Positions 1 to 8,170 of a stretch of DNA of 34,163 nt are shown here, one piece after another (the stretch's first letter is position 1; each line of letters opens with the position of its first letter). Under the pieces are notes generated by a model. It did not search any database. It saw nothing but the letters and a program-made list of their open reading frames with translations, and had not been told where the DNA came from. A program made the translations under genes and the position numbers. Source of the DNA: Sharpea porci (lineage in GTDB: Bacteria; Bacillota_I; Bacilli_A; Erysipelotrichales; Coprobacillaceae). The DNA lies in NCBI RefSeq assembly GCF_009695655.1, contig NZ_VUNM01000028.1:1-34163 (forward strand). The letters run 5' to 3'.

Positions 1-34
1 GAACGGTGATGTTTTTGTATAACTGTCTTGCCAT

Positions 35-245
35 CCACCTGCATAGCAGGTGGTTTATTGTTTCGCGTCCTACGTACGCTCAACTGTCTAAAGACTAGAT
101 ACAAGCTTCGCTTGTACTACAAAAAAAGTCCCAACCGTGGTCCGCAGTGCGTTTCCGCCTTATGCGTGGTGGGCTCTCTCAATTATAATATAGCCAAAAT
201 GAAAAAAATATTCAAGTGCTTTTGCCAAAAATAGGGGGTTTCTAA
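35..245 (-). mobile_element. Decayed IS200/IS605-like element without transposase
   Basis: A perfect 8-bp hairpin with a 3-base loop (CCACCTGC-ATA-GCAGGTGG, 35-53) matches in form and flanks the terminal hairpin of the intact IS200/IS605 copy at 15446-15464. It is likewise preceded by AT and followed by a T-rich stretch ending in TTTCG. At 180-191 the 12-mer CAATTATAATAT is identical to 16084-16095 in the upstream end of the intact copy. Further right, TTCAAGTG and then GGGGGTTT (236-243) echo TTCGAGTG and GGGGGTTTT of that end. Both ends are therefore present in the same order, about 210 bp apart, with no tnpA between them. I infer a deleted or non-autonomous derivative. The open frame at 28-234 has no recognisable protein features. 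The exact right boundary is uncertain. Confidence 0.55.
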
Positions 246-494
246 AGTGAAAAGTTATATCATATTGCTGAAGGCTTTAAGACTTCAGTTTCAAAAGTCA
301 ATACAATAGACCATTTTCAACCCAGAAAATTCTGGCAAGTCTTGTTCACTACATAATTTTGCATTAACCTAAATACAAATTATAGTGATTATAAGAATGT
401 ATTTTGATATTTTTTGGGATATTTGCTTCTAAATCAAACAAAGCATTTAGGTATAATGATGTTATGTGCTTTATCTAAGGATATAACAGAATTC
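246..494. other. Intergenic stretch without a recognisable gene
   Basis: I see no convincing coding frame here. Two weak structures are visible. One is a short hairpin, CTGAAG/CTTCAG (268-288). The other is a spaced inverted repeat, CATTAACCTAAAT (362-374) with ATTTAGGTATAATG (445-458), which contains a TATAAT on the plus strand at 452-457 but no matching -35. Neither has an assignable role. Confidence 0.5.
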
Positions 495-1106
495 CTAATC
501 ATTAATAAAGTCTGTATATTGTTCTTTTGTCATTGTAGGTTTGTCTTTTTGATTCGCAATAGCTTTCATCATGAATGACATGTTGATGGCTAAATTATGG
601 ATTGTTTGTAAGCCTTCTTTGTCTTTATAGACATCATCACGTGTATAGCCATGGACATCATTCCAATAAGATGATGGAGCGATTGGCATGCCAGATATAC
701 CAAAGAACTGGTTTAATGATTCAAATGTTGCAGAATTGCCGCCACGTCGACAAGAGACAACACTTGCGCCCACTTTCATATGAAGATCAACCGTCGTGCT
801 ATAAAACAATCTTTGCGCAAACGATAATAATGTCCCATTGGGATTTCCATAGTATACTGGTGAGCCTAGAATAATACCATTGGCATCTTCTAATTCGGAT
901 GCAACTTGATTGACTAAGTCATCAAAGATACATTGACCTGCTTCTTTACAATGATTACAAGCTATACATCCTCTAATATCTTTAGATCCCACAAAGAATT
1001 CCTTTGTTTCAATACCTTCTTCATTAAAAATCTTACTTGCTTCCTCAAATGCAGTATGGATACAGCCTTTGACATCAGGAGACCCATTAATCATTAATAC
1101 TTTCAT
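495..1106 (-). CDS. Flavodoxin-fold NAD(P)H-dependent oxidoreductase (FMN reductase family)
   Basis: A 203-residue protein with the N-terminal phosphate-binding turn of flavodoxin-like FMN reductases (NGSP, residues 7-10). A second FMN-loop motif, GSPVYYGNPNG, lies at about 81-91. A cysteine cluster (Cys47, 50, 53, 59) resembles that of the iron-sulfur flavoprotein/NADPH-dependent FMN reductase family, though whether it holds a cluster cannot be told. It is probably cytosolic, passing electrons from NAD(P)H to a flavin or quinone-like substrate; the true substrate is unknown. The start is supported by AAGGTG six bases upstream of ATG. It stands alone: the next minus-strand gene upstream ends at a terminator. 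Confidence 0.85.
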   Translation of the reverse strand: MKVLMINGSPDVKGCIHTAFEEASKIFNEEGIETKEFFVGSKDIRGCIACNHCKEAGQCIFDDLVNQVASELEDANGIILGSPVYYGNPNGTLLSFAQRLFYSTTVDLHMKVGASVVSCRRGGNSATFESLNQFFGISGMPIAPSSYWNDVHGYTRDDVYKDKEGLQTIHNLAINMSFMMKAIANQKDKPTMTKEQYTDFIND

Positions 1107-1179
1107 ATATTCACCTTCTATCTACCTCATATTTTAATACACGATTGTAACTACCGGTCAAGAAGATTTCCCTAAATAC

Positions 1180-1204
1180 AAAAAGGAAGCTGTAAAGCTT
1201 CCCT
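1180..1204 (-). terminator. Intrinsic terminator of the kbaZ-HAD operon
   Basis: On the minus strand GGAAGCT-TTAC-AGCTTCC (arms 1185-1191 and 1196-1202) is followed by TTTTTGT. It begins about 20 bases after the stop of the HAD gene. Confidence 0.8.
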
Positions 1205-1220
1205 TAACTTCCCTTCAATT

Positions 1221-2039
1221 CTATTTTCTCAACAATTCATCTAGCCAGACAAGACAGCCATTTTCCTCACAGCTTGGTAGTATTTGATCAGCAACCTTAA
1301 GCACTTCTAATTGCGCATTCGCAGGTGCTACACAGTAACTTGCAGCCTTCATGCATTCTAGATCCGCTAATCCATCACCAATAACGGATACTTCATCCCA
1401 AGACTTATAGAGTTGTCTTAATAACTGATTGGAGCTTCTAAATTTATCAACATTGATATCTATTATATCGACAAATGTATCCGTACTTCTAATGACTTTG
1501 ACTGGTAAATGTTTTTCTAATTCTTCCTTAAGACTAAAGAAGACACGATCAATTTCTATTTTTGTCCCTGAAGCTGTACACTTCCATACAGCTTCTTTTA
1601 AGCCATCCTCTGGTTTATTCGTAAGAATGTAATCAATATGACAATTCTTCGCATCAAGCTCGTAACCTTTTGTCATTTTCAAGGCAAGCATTTGACGGGG
1701 CTGAAGAATGCCTGGAACGAGTTGATACTTAATGATAGTATGCCAGATATCTAATGCATGATGTGGTTGGATGGCATATTCAAAAAGTGTATGACCATTT
1801 TTAGCATCTTTGACATTAGCGCCATTACAGCAAATAACATAACCACCAAACTCATCCATTTTAAGTTGTCTTGAAAGAGGTATTACACCTGATAAGGCTC
1901 TAGCGGAGTTGAGGATGACAAGCATCCCCTGCTCCTCTAAAGCAATTATTTTCTTGGCAATCTCTTCATCTACATATAAGCCACTGCTAGGCTTCATTAA
2001 TGAGCCATCGATATCACAGAGAATTGTATGAATGGGCAT
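1221..2039 (-). CDS. HAD-superfamily phosphatase (Cof/IIB type) coupled to kbaZ
   Basis: A 272-residue HAD hydrolase. The nucleophile motif DIDGS lies near the N terminus (Asp9 and Asp11 with this start) and the late metal-binding motif GDGLADLE near residue 220. A long insert between them is typical of the IIB cap class that dephosphorylates sugar phosphates. An upstream in-frame ATG at 2105 would lie inside kbaZ and adds 22 residues that do not look like a HAD N terminus, so I place the start at 2039. There it is separated from the kbaZ stop by one base (TAA-T-ATG), which implies translational coupling. The substrate is not visible. The pairing with KbaZ suggests a ketohexose phosphate, but this is inference. 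Confidence 0.85.
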   Translation of the reverse strand: MPIHTILCDIDGSLMKPSSGLYVDEEIAKKIIALEEQGMLVILNSARALSGVIPLSRQLKMDEFGGYVICCNGANVKDAKNGHTLFEYAIQPHHALDIWHTIIKYQLVPGILQPRQMLALKMTKGYELDAKNCHIDYILTNKPEDGLKEAVWKCTASGTKIEIDRVFFSLKEELEKHLPVKVIRSTDTFVDIIDINVDKFRSSNQLLRQLYKSWDEVSVIGDGLADLECMKAASYCVAPANAQLEVLKVADQILPSCEENGCLVWLDELLRK

Positions 2040-2040
2040 A

Positions 2041-3354
2041 TTAGAATAATTCTTTTTGATGTGTTGCATAGAGATATTCATCAATACAGTTACATACACG
2101 ATCAATGATTAATTCTTCAGGTTTATTTTCAATAACCCCTTCTCTTACCTTAGTATACTGAATTGGCATGAACTGACTTAATAAGTTAAGTGGTACACCA
2201 TTTTCAAAATGCTTTAATAAGACTTCTCTAGCCTTTACAACACTCTCTACTGGCATATAGTAACGTGAACGGTCAGAGAATGAATATTTACGTTTAAGCG
2301 CAATTTCTTTTTCAGTACCTACATAGTGTTTCTTCCAGTTCTTTGGATTTGCTAGCATAGCATCATCAAGAACTTTTCTGAAATGACTTCTTTCATCTTC
2401 ATCATAAAGTTCATCTTCCGCAAATGATAATGCGAATAATGCTTCACGCATAGCATAAGTTAAAGCTGGACCTACTTTTAAGATACCAACACCATCTTCT
2501 ACCATTTCTCTTAATTTAATCTTTGTCTGATAGTCAGTAGAATGACCTTCAAAGACAACATTATCATAAGCTTTGATTGCAGCCATTAAATCAACAGCTT
2601 TGCTTCTATCATATTCGGTACATCCAGCATCTTTTTCTTCTACACCTGGCTGTACGACAATACCAATAACATTATCCCAAGCATGATCAAGACCATGATC
2701 CTTGAAAGCTTTTTCGAATGTCGCAAGTGTAGCACGGAAATCATCAGGTTTTGTGACTTCTACATGATCAGCAGCTGCACCACCCTGCTGGCCACCAGGA
2801 ATTGGTACTTCTGAACCAATGATATAAACAGGTTCTACTGCATCAGGATGTTCTTCCTGATATTTCTTGAATGTTTCTTCTGCAACAACTGCTAATTCAG
2901 CCCCACGTCTTGCGATTGTTTCATCACTTAAACGTGCATTCTGGTCATCATCAGCAACACGCATTGATGTATCGATGTGGATTTTTGTAAAGCCAGCACC
3001 AACATAACAACGAATAAGTTCTGCTGCTTCCTTCATAGCTTCAGCTTCAGGTTTATCAGTGAAAGTAAGTGGGCCTAAATGGTCACCACCCAAGAATAAC
3101 TTTGCCTTATTGAAACCAATTTCATCAGCTAGCTTTTCTACAAATGCCTTGAAATCAGCTGGTTTCATCCCAGTATATCCACCATACTGGTCAGACTGGT
3201 TAGCTGTACTTTCAATAAGTACGCAAGAGTCATCTTCTTTTCCTTTCTTTAATGCTGCTTTAATAACATATTCATTTGCACTACAACAAGAATAGATTCC
3301 AATCGCTCTACCTTCTTTTTGTGCTCTTACAATTTGTTTTAATGGATTCTTCAT
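2041..3354 (-). CDS. kbaZ: KbaZ/GatZ-family protein (class II tagatose-bisphosphate aldolase non-catalytic subunit family)
   Basis: A 437-residue member of the GatZ/KbaZ family, judged by full length, an N terminus of the NPLKQIVRAQKEG type, the GGDHLGP motif near residue 90, HIDTS near 125 and EGHSTDYQT near 265. In E. coli, GatZ/KbaZ stabilise and activate the aldolase GatY/KbaY, which splits tagatose-1,6-bisphosphate. Some family members have been reported as hexose-phosphate 4-epimerases. No KbaY/GatY-like gene is in this window. The start at 3354 is chosen over the ATG at 3363 because AAGGAGG (3364-3370) directly abuts the latter but sits nine bases from the former. It is first in a two-gene unit with the HAD phosphatase. 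A TATACT -10 lies at 3379-3384 without a good -35. Confidence 0.88.
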   Translation of the reverse strand: MKNPLKQIVRAQKEGRAIGIYSCCSANEYVIKAALKKGKEDDSCVLIESTANQSDQYGGYTGMKPADFKAFVEKLADEIGFNKAKLFLGGDHLGPLTFTDKPEAEAMKEAAELIRCYVGAGFTKIHIDTSMRVADDDQNARLSDETIARRGAELAVVAEETFKKYQEEHPDAVEPVYIIGSEVPIPGGQQGGAAADHVEVTKPDDFRATLATFEKAFKDHGLDHAWDNVIGIVVQPGVEEKDAGCTEYDRSKAVDLMAAIKAYDNVVFEGHSTDYQTKIKLREMVEDGVGILKVGPALTYAMREALFALSFAEDELYDEDERSHFRKVLDDAMLANPKNWKKHYVGTEKEIALKRKYSFSDRSRYYMPVESVVKAREVLLKHFENGVPLNLLSQFMPIQYTKVREGVIENKPEELIIDRVCNCIDEYLYATHQKELF

Positions 3355-3452
3355 TAGTTTCATCCTCCTTACTTTTACAGTATAAAACGAATCTGTTTTC
3401 TTTTGAATAGAGTTGGTATTTTATATAACTTTAAAATTAAAAAACACAAATA

Positions 3453-3473
3453 AGTAGGTTAAACAAACCTACT
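3453..3473 (-). terminator. Intrinsic terminator of the single-gene HAD unit
   Basis: Minus strand: arms AGTAGGTT and AACCTACT (8 bp, 5-base loop), followed by a T-rich run. The first arm overlaps the stop codon of the HAD gene. It separates that gene from kbaZ. Confidence 0.75.
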
Positions 3474-4251
3474 ATTTTGCATTTTTCATTATATCATCAA
3501 TTAAAGCTGCAATACAGCGATATTCTCTTTTCGCATGAGCTTTCACTTCAGGCAAAGCATAATCCATCACACAACCATGATAACCATATTCCATTAAAGT
3601 TAGGTCATTAGCAGCATCACCAATCGTATAAAGATCTTCTAAGTCAATACCTTCTTTCTGACGGACAATTTCAATACCAGTAGCCTTGCTCATACCTTTT
3701 GGCACAACATCCACAACATACTTATTAGCATAAGCTTCAATACGATCACCATATTGCGCTCTGAGCTTTGTTTCAAGCTCCTTCGCTCTTTCACGATTGT
3801 CAAGCGAAATGACAATCTGGGCATACTTTCCCATCTTCCATAAATCTTCTTCGCTCATATTAGGTTCTAAACCTGGATAACGGTGTTCTTCAAGACTATC
3901 ATCAATGATAATACGGTGACGATAGAAGCCATCATTAGCTACATAGGAAACACAGTCAGGCTGTTTGTGGGCACTCTTCATGATTTCTAAGCTTAGATGA
4001 GTATCTAAGTAAGAAGAGAAAAGTTCTTCCTCTTTATTATTGAAAAGCATACCACCATTATTAGTGACAAAGTAATCTACAGGTAAATCATATTTCTTTG
4101 CCTCTTCAAGTATCGATTCCATTGAACGTCCTGTATCAATGACAAAGAGATTGCCTGCTTCTTTCCATCTGATAATGGCATCACGGTCTTCCTTAGTCAC
4201 ATGATCTTGATATTTTAATGTTCCATCATAATCTGTCGCCAGTAACTTCAT
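3472..4251 (-). CDS. HAD-IIB family phosphatase (Cof-like)
   Basis: A 259-residue HAD hydrolase with nucleophile motif DYDGT (Asp7, Asp9), a threonine-bearing motif II (VIDTGRS, about 37-43) and GDAANDLTLM near residue 215 that binds Mg2+. This class typically dephosphorylates sugar phosphates or similar small molecules in the cytosol. It has its own promoter (TTGAAG, 18 bp, TATAAT) and its own terminator, so it is probably a single-gene unit between the PTS operon and kbaZ. It differs clearly in sequence from the HAD coupled to kbaZ. The substrate cannot be told. Confidence 0.87.
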   Translation of the reverse strand: MKLLATDYDGTLKYQDHVTKEDRDAIIRWKEAGNLFVIDTGRSMESILEEAKKYDLPVDYFVTNNGGMLFNNKEEELFSSYLDTHLSLEIMKSAHKQPDCVSYVANDGFYRHRIIIDDSLEEHRYPGLEPNMSEEDLWKMGKYAQIVISLDNRERAKELETKLRAQYGDRIEAYANKYVVDVVPKGMSKATGIEIVRQKEGIDLEDLYTIGDAANDLTLMEYGYHGCVMDYALPEVKAHAKREYRCIAALIDDIMKNAK

Positions 4252-4275
4252 GTTTATACCTCAACTTTCCTTCCC

Positions 4276-4305
4276 ATTATAGGCAAAAAGTTCCTCTTAC
4301 TTCAA
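4276..4305 (-). promoter_or_regulatory. Promoter of the single-gene HAD unit
   Basis: On the minus strand -35 TTGAAG (4300-4305) and -10 TATAAT (4276-4281) are 18 bp apart, 24 bases upstream of the ATG. Confidence 0.6.
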
Positions 4306-4321
4306 GTGACAAACACGCTAA

Positions 4322-4345
4322 AAGGGGAATCTTTCGATCCCCCTT
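4322..4345 (-). terminator. Intrinsic terminator of the PTS operon
   Basis: On the minus strand a stem AAGGGG-x-GAT closed by a GAAA loop (one internal mismatch) is followed by TTTT. It lies about 50 bases after the IID stop codon. Confidence 0.75.
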
Positions 4346-4393
4346 ATTAAAGCTTTGAGAGTTGGTTTATGACCATTTATATCGCAATTCTAA

Positions 4394-5269
4394 TTAAGCT
4401 ACAACCTTCCAAGGAACTGGTACAAGTGGAGTATAGCTACCAGCCCAGATACCGAAGATAGCACCTACAATACCAATGACTAAGATTAAGCCGATACATT
4501 TAACTGGAGTCCAGCCTTTTTTCTTAATAAGGTAGAACATCCAAAGTGTTAAGCCTAATGGTAAGATACATGGAAGAATCATATCTAAGTAATTCTGGAT
4601 AACGATTGGAGCCTTACCATTTGGAATAGAGATACCAAGTTTAGTACCAGCACCATAGTTAGAGATTAATGCACCTACTACGAATACACCAAGAACAGAA
4701 GCTGCATGAGTGAATTCCTGTGCATATTCAGTAATCATGCTGACAGCCTTCATACCTAAGTTATAAGCCCAATACATCAAGCCATAACGAAGAGCCATTT
4801 CAGCAACGAATAAGATTACGAAGTAAAGAACAGGACCTAAGAATGAGCCTTTAATAGCCATATTAGCTGTTAAACCAGCTGTGATAGGAACTAATGTATA
4901 CCAGAAGAGGGCATCACCGATACCACCTAATGGAGCTGCAACAGAGATACGAACTGTACGAATTGTCTGGACATCAGTCTTTAACTGTTCCATTGATAAT
5001 ACGATACCCATAACGAATGTTACTAGGAATGGGTGTGTATTGATGAAGTCCATATTGTGTGTCATTGAAGTCGCTAAGTCTTCTTTGTTTGTATGGATTT
5101 CTTCAAGACCTGGAAGCATAGCCCATAACCAACCACCAGACTGCATTCTTTCATAGTTGAATGAAGCCTGAAGCATTGTAGAACGCCAGATCATTTTAGT
5201 TAATGTAGATTTGCTGACACGAGGAGCAGGATTAGTATCTACATATTTTAATTCTTTATTAGATTCCAT
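4394..5269 (-). CDS. PTS mannose/fructose/sorbose family component IID
   Basis: A 291-residue membrane protein. The family signature LGGIGDALFW lies near residues 113-122, preceded by an amphipathic N-terminal region (WRSTMLQASFNYERMQ) conserved in IID proteins. Several hydrophobic segments follow from about 135 to 285. Together with IIC it forms the membrane channel that moves the sugar while IIB phosphorylates it. Its ATG overlaps the end of IIC by 11 bases (ATGGAATCTAA), and GGAGG lies within the IIC coding sequence, so the two are translationally coupled. The substrate is unknown. GalNAc-, galactosamine-, mannose- and sorbose-type systems share this architecture. Confidence 0.92.
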   Translation of the reverse strand: MESNKELKYVDTNPAPRVSKSTLTKMIWRSTMLQASFNYERMQSGGWLWAMLPGLEEIHTNKEDLATSMTHNMDFINTHPFLVTFVMGIVLSMEQLKTDVQTIRTVRISVAAPLGGIGDALFWYTLVPITAGLTANMAIKGSFLGPVLYFVILFVAEMALRYGLMYWAYNLGMKAVSMITEYAQEFTHAASVLGVFVVGALISNYGAGTKLGISIPNGKAPIVIQNYLDMILPCILPLGLTLWMFYLIKKKGWTPVKCIGLILVIGIVGAIFGIWAGSYTPLVPVPWKVVA

Positions 5270-6050
5270 CGCTGAATCCTCCTTCTTCTACCTTTTTGTT
5301 TAATCCAGTAACACGGAAATCGTTAAGTGCAATAGCTACACCGATGAATGCTACTAATAATAATGTTGCTGAAGATAATGCTTTAACGTTACCAATAACT
5401 AATGCTGCAACGAAACCAGCAAGGAGGTAACCCCACATATCGTTTGCTAACATGATCTTTAATAAGATAGCGAAACCTACGAAACGCATCATACCACCGG
5501 CAACTGATAAGCCACCCATGAACCAAGAAGCGTTCTTAGATAACTGCTGAAGTGGTTCAGACATTGCAGTACCACCAACATAAGCGATAATAGCGATAAC
5601 AGCGAATAAAGTACCTAAGATTAAGCAAGAGATTAAGTTAACCTGAGTGATTCCCTTAGGATTAGCTTCTTCAGCTGCTTTATCAGCTCTAGCCATTAAA
5701 CCAGACATGATAGTGAATGTGAATGTTACTACATACTGACCGAATGTAGCGAAGATCATACAAGCACCAAGTGCTGCGTTGATATCCATCTTAGCTTTAA
5801 CAGCGAAGATCATAGCGACAACAGAACCTAATACTGCATTTGGTGGTTGCGCACCACCTACTGGCATGTTACCAATCATCATTAACTCATAAGTACCACC
5901 AATAACTAAGCCTGTCTTAACATCACCTAAGATTAAACCAATAATAGGACAAGCAACCATTGGACGATAAGCAATTTCTGTTAATGAGAACTGGTCAATT
6001 GCGAAAATAAATGTAACGATTGCCAATAAGACAATTTCAATAACGCTCAT
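5259..6050 (-). CDS. PTS mannose/fructose/sorbose family component IIC
   Basis: A 263-residue polytopic membrane protein. It shows the family's conserved early region with RPMVACPIIGLILGD (about residues 29-43), then GGTYELMMIGNMPVGGAQPP (51-70), followed by repeated hydrophobic segments. It is the main sugar-binding channel subunit. It is second in a IIB-IIC-IID operon, 37 bases after IIB and overlapping IID by 11. No IIA gene is present, so the phosphoryl donor to IIB must come from a IIA elsewhere in the genome. Confidence 0.93.
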   Translation of the reverse strand: MSVIEIVLLAIVTFIFAIDQFSLTEIAYRPMVACPIIGLILGDVKTGLVIGGTYELMMIGNMPVGGAQPPNAVLGSVVAMIFAVKAKMDINAALGACMIFATFGQYVVTFTFTIMSGLMARADKAAEEANPKGITQVNLISCLILGTLFAVIAIIAYVGGTAMSEPLQQLSKNASWFMGGLSVAGGMMRFVGFAILLKIMLANDMWGYLLAGFVAALVIGNVKALSSATLLLVAFIGVAIALNDFRVTGLNKKVEEGGFSDGI

Positions 6051-6087
6051 ATTAATTACCCAATTTCCCTTCTAAAATTTTTCGACA

Positions 6088-6564
6088 CTATTCAAATAAC
6101 TTATTAATATCTTCTGCAGCGAATTGTGGAACTCTACGAATTTCAAGTTCAACACCCAAATCCTGCAATTTCTTGAAAGTAGCAACGTCATCATCATCTA
6201 CAGCTACCGACGTAGCGACCTGACGCTTGCCTTCTTTCATGTGCATGTTACCAATATTCACTTTCTTAATTGGTACACCACCTTCCACAAGTCTTAAGAC
6301 ATCCTGTGGAGTTTCACAAATGATTGCGATCATTTGTTTTGGGCTTGCCTTGTTGATAACAGCGATTGTCTTGTCAATAGAGAAATATCTTGTCTGTGCA
6401 TAACCAGGAGCAGCCATGTTCATAAGACCCTGTCTTAATTTGTCTTTAGCTACTTCATCATTAGCCACTAACAAGAGGTTAGCTCCTACTGAACCACACC
6501 ACTGTGTAGCAACCTGCCCGTGAATCAAACGATTGTCGATTCTAGTTAAAACGATATTTGGCAT
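6088..6564 (-). CDS. PTS mannose/fructose/sorbose family component IIB
   Basis: A 158-residue cytosolic protein that takes phosphate from IIA onto the histidine in IDNRLIHGQV (His15 with this start) and passes it to the incoming sugar. I start it at the ATG at 6564, which has AGGAAGG five bases upstream. The in-frame TTG six codons earlier lies in that ribosome binding site and is unlikely to be used. It is the first gene of the operon. The leader is about 120 bases from a TATAAT at 6690-6695. Confidence 0.93.
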   Translation of the reverse strand: MPNIVLTRIDNRLIHGQVATQWCGSVGANLLLVANDEVAKDKLRQGLMNMAAPGYAQTRYFSIDKTIAVINKASPKQMIAIICETPQDVLRLVEGGVPIKKVNIGNMHMKEGKRQVATSVAVDDDDVATFKKLQDLGVELEIRRVPQFAAEDINKLFE

Positions 6565-6689
6565 AAAATCCTTCCTCTCCAAGAAGTTAAATCTTTTTTA
6601 CTCCTTGCCTATATGGTAATACTATTGTTTTAAAAAATATTTACATTTTTTAATAACGAATTTGTCTCTTTTATTGTTTAGTTACTTGA

Positions 6690-6718
6690 ATTATACTTAT
6701 TCCATAAAATAAGCGCTT
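6690..6718 (-). promoter_or_regulatory. PTS operon -10 with an AAGCGCTT operator in the -35 position
   Basis: On the minus strand TATAAT (6690-6695) lacks a normal -35. In its place, 15 bases upstream, is the palindrome AAGCGCTT (6711-6718) within ATAAAGCGCTTAT, which resembles a catabolite-response (cre) or LacI-family operator core. A poor -35 is what one expects of an activator-dependent promoter, and an AraC-type gene is divergent next door. The regulator is inferred. Confidence 0.5.
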
Positions 6719-6804
6719 TATGTAAGGGCTTTGTTTGTTCTATTTTGCTTTTATTTGACGTTACTTGTTTAAAAGAGTACAAATTACGCTTTCAATACTC
6801 ATTT

Positions 6805-6846
6805 AATATTATTTTATCATGCTGATAATTTTATTTCAATAATATT
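6805..6846. promoter_or_regulatory. Nested inverted repeats between PTS operon and AraC-type gene
   Basis: An outer 9-bp inverted repeat, AATATTATT (6805-6813) and AATAATATT (6838-6846), encloses an inner palindrome TTATCA-TGC-TGATAA (6814-6828). It lies between the two divergent promoters in a 420-bp gap. It could be an operator for the adjacent regulator. The region is very AT-rich, so chance is possible for the outer arms. Confidence 0.4.
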
Positions 6847-6931
6847 ACTAATTAGTACAACATGTAAACTCTTACAATATAATTTCTATACATATTATAT
6901 CCTTTTTACTAGAATATTTGTGCTTTTTATG

Positions 6932-6940
6932 TGATATAAT
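6932..6940 (+). promoter_or_regulatory. Extended -10 promoter of the AraC-type gene
   Basis: TGATATAAT (TG-n-TATAAT, 6932-6940) is an extended -10 element. No good -35 is seen. It lies about 45 bases upstream of the start codon. Confidence 0.5.
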
Positions 6941-6985
6941 GGTAAAGAACAAACTTTTTATTATCTTGAAAGGAGTCGCATATTT

Positions 6986-8164
6986 ATGTTTAAGAAAACA
7001 TCTGGTATAGATTTTCTTAAGTATGGTGAAGTTTTTAACGAGACAGATGGCAAAAAAGGCAAACAGTTCTCCGAAGGCAATCATAAACTACCTGTTGAAA
7101 ACAAAGACCTCATCTTTCTCTATAAAGCCAATGAAGATGTTTATTTTAGAACACTTGAAGGCATTACCCTACTTGTTGTGTCCGAAGATCTTAATCAGGA
7201 ATCATTCCAAACCTTTGTCGTTCATCGTGTTGTTAAGGTCAAAGCCGGTATCTATTTCAACTTTATCGCCTTATCCGATACAGCCTTTATAGAACTCGCT
7301 ACAACACCAACCACAATCATGCAAAACTATTTCTTTGATCAAACATATGTTTATCACCGCATTACACCTAAATTTAAAGTTCATGAATTGATTGCTGATT
7401 ATTATAATGTACGTAGTACAAATTATCATTTTAATGGTGAATATCTCCCTTTTTGGGAAATTACATATGTAGATAGCGGTACACTTTATACTGTTATTGA
7501 TGGTACTGAATATATCTTAAATCAGAATCAGATCATTATTGCCCCACCTGGTGTCTTCCAGGAACAACATACGAAAGATAAACCTTGTTCCTACTTAACT
7601 ATTATTGCCAGAATGGAAGTTGATCCAAGATATAATGATATTATCTTTAATACAGTTCATATGGCTGATCGTAATATAAAAAGAATTATCGAAGACTTTG
7701 TTAAAGCAGATAGTGACGAATCAGATACAAGTGCAGATAATATTATTGTTATTCTTGAAGCCTTACTGGCAACAATCGTCCAAAACACAAAAGAACCATC
7801 ACAGCGTATTGCTAGTACACCAATGCAACAAAAATTTGAAAATGAACTTCTTGAACAAATCATCCTCTATATCAACGAGAACATCTTTACATCATTCAAT
7901 GTCGAAGATCTCTGTGACCAGTTTGCCATTAGCCGTTCATCGCTCCAATCCCTCTTTAAAGCCAACCTTAATATTGCTCCAAAAGAATATATCAGCAATC
8001 TTAAACTCCAGAAAAGCAAAGAACTCATCAAAGAAAGCAAATACACCATTTCTGAGATTGCTTCTATGCTTGGCTTCTCTTCTATTCACTACTTCTCTCG
8101 TCGTTTTAAACAGAAGTTTGATATTAATCCAACTGAATATGCCAACAAGCTTATTAAGTCTTAA
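6986..8164 (+). CDS. AraC-family transcriptional regulator
   Basis: A 392-residue protein whose C-terminal ~100 residues form the double helix-turn-helix of AraC regulators. The first helix pair is at about FNVEDLCDQFAISRSSLQSL, and the second carries the family signature ISEIASMLGFSSIHYFSRRF followed by NPTEY. A middle segment (about 155-215: GEYLPFWEITYVDSGTLYTV and onward) looks like the AraC-type cupin ligand domain. The first 130 residues are unrecognised. AAAGGAG lies ten bases before the ATG. It is divergent from the PTS operon and is the natural candidate to control it in response to a sugar or sugar phosphate. It ends at a bidirectional terminator shared with ftsH. Confidence 0.9.
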   Translation: MFKKTSGIDFLKYGEVFNETDGKKGKQFSEGNHKLPVENKDLIFLYKANEDVYFRTLEGITLLVVSEDLNQESFQTFVVHRVVKVKAGIYFNFIALSDTAFIELATTPTTIMQNYFFDQTYVYHRITPKFKVHELIADYYNVRSTNYHFNGEYLPFWEITYVDSGTLYTVIDGTEYILNQNQIIIAPPGVFQEQHTKDKPCSYLTIIARMEVDPRYNDIIFNTVHMADRNIKRIIEDFVKADSDESDTSADNIIVILEALLATIVQNTKEPSQRIASTPMQQKFENELLEQIILYINENIFTSFNVEDLCDQFAISRSSLQSLFKANLNIAPKEYISNLKLQKSKELIKESKYTISEIASMLGFSSIHYFSRRFKQKFDINPTEYANKLIKS

Positions 8165-8170
8165 AAAAAC

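Noticed and set aside
28-234. Open frame of 68 codons over the left-edge palindromes
   Set aside because: It runs through IS200/IS605-like end sequence, has no ribosome binding site and no protein-like features.
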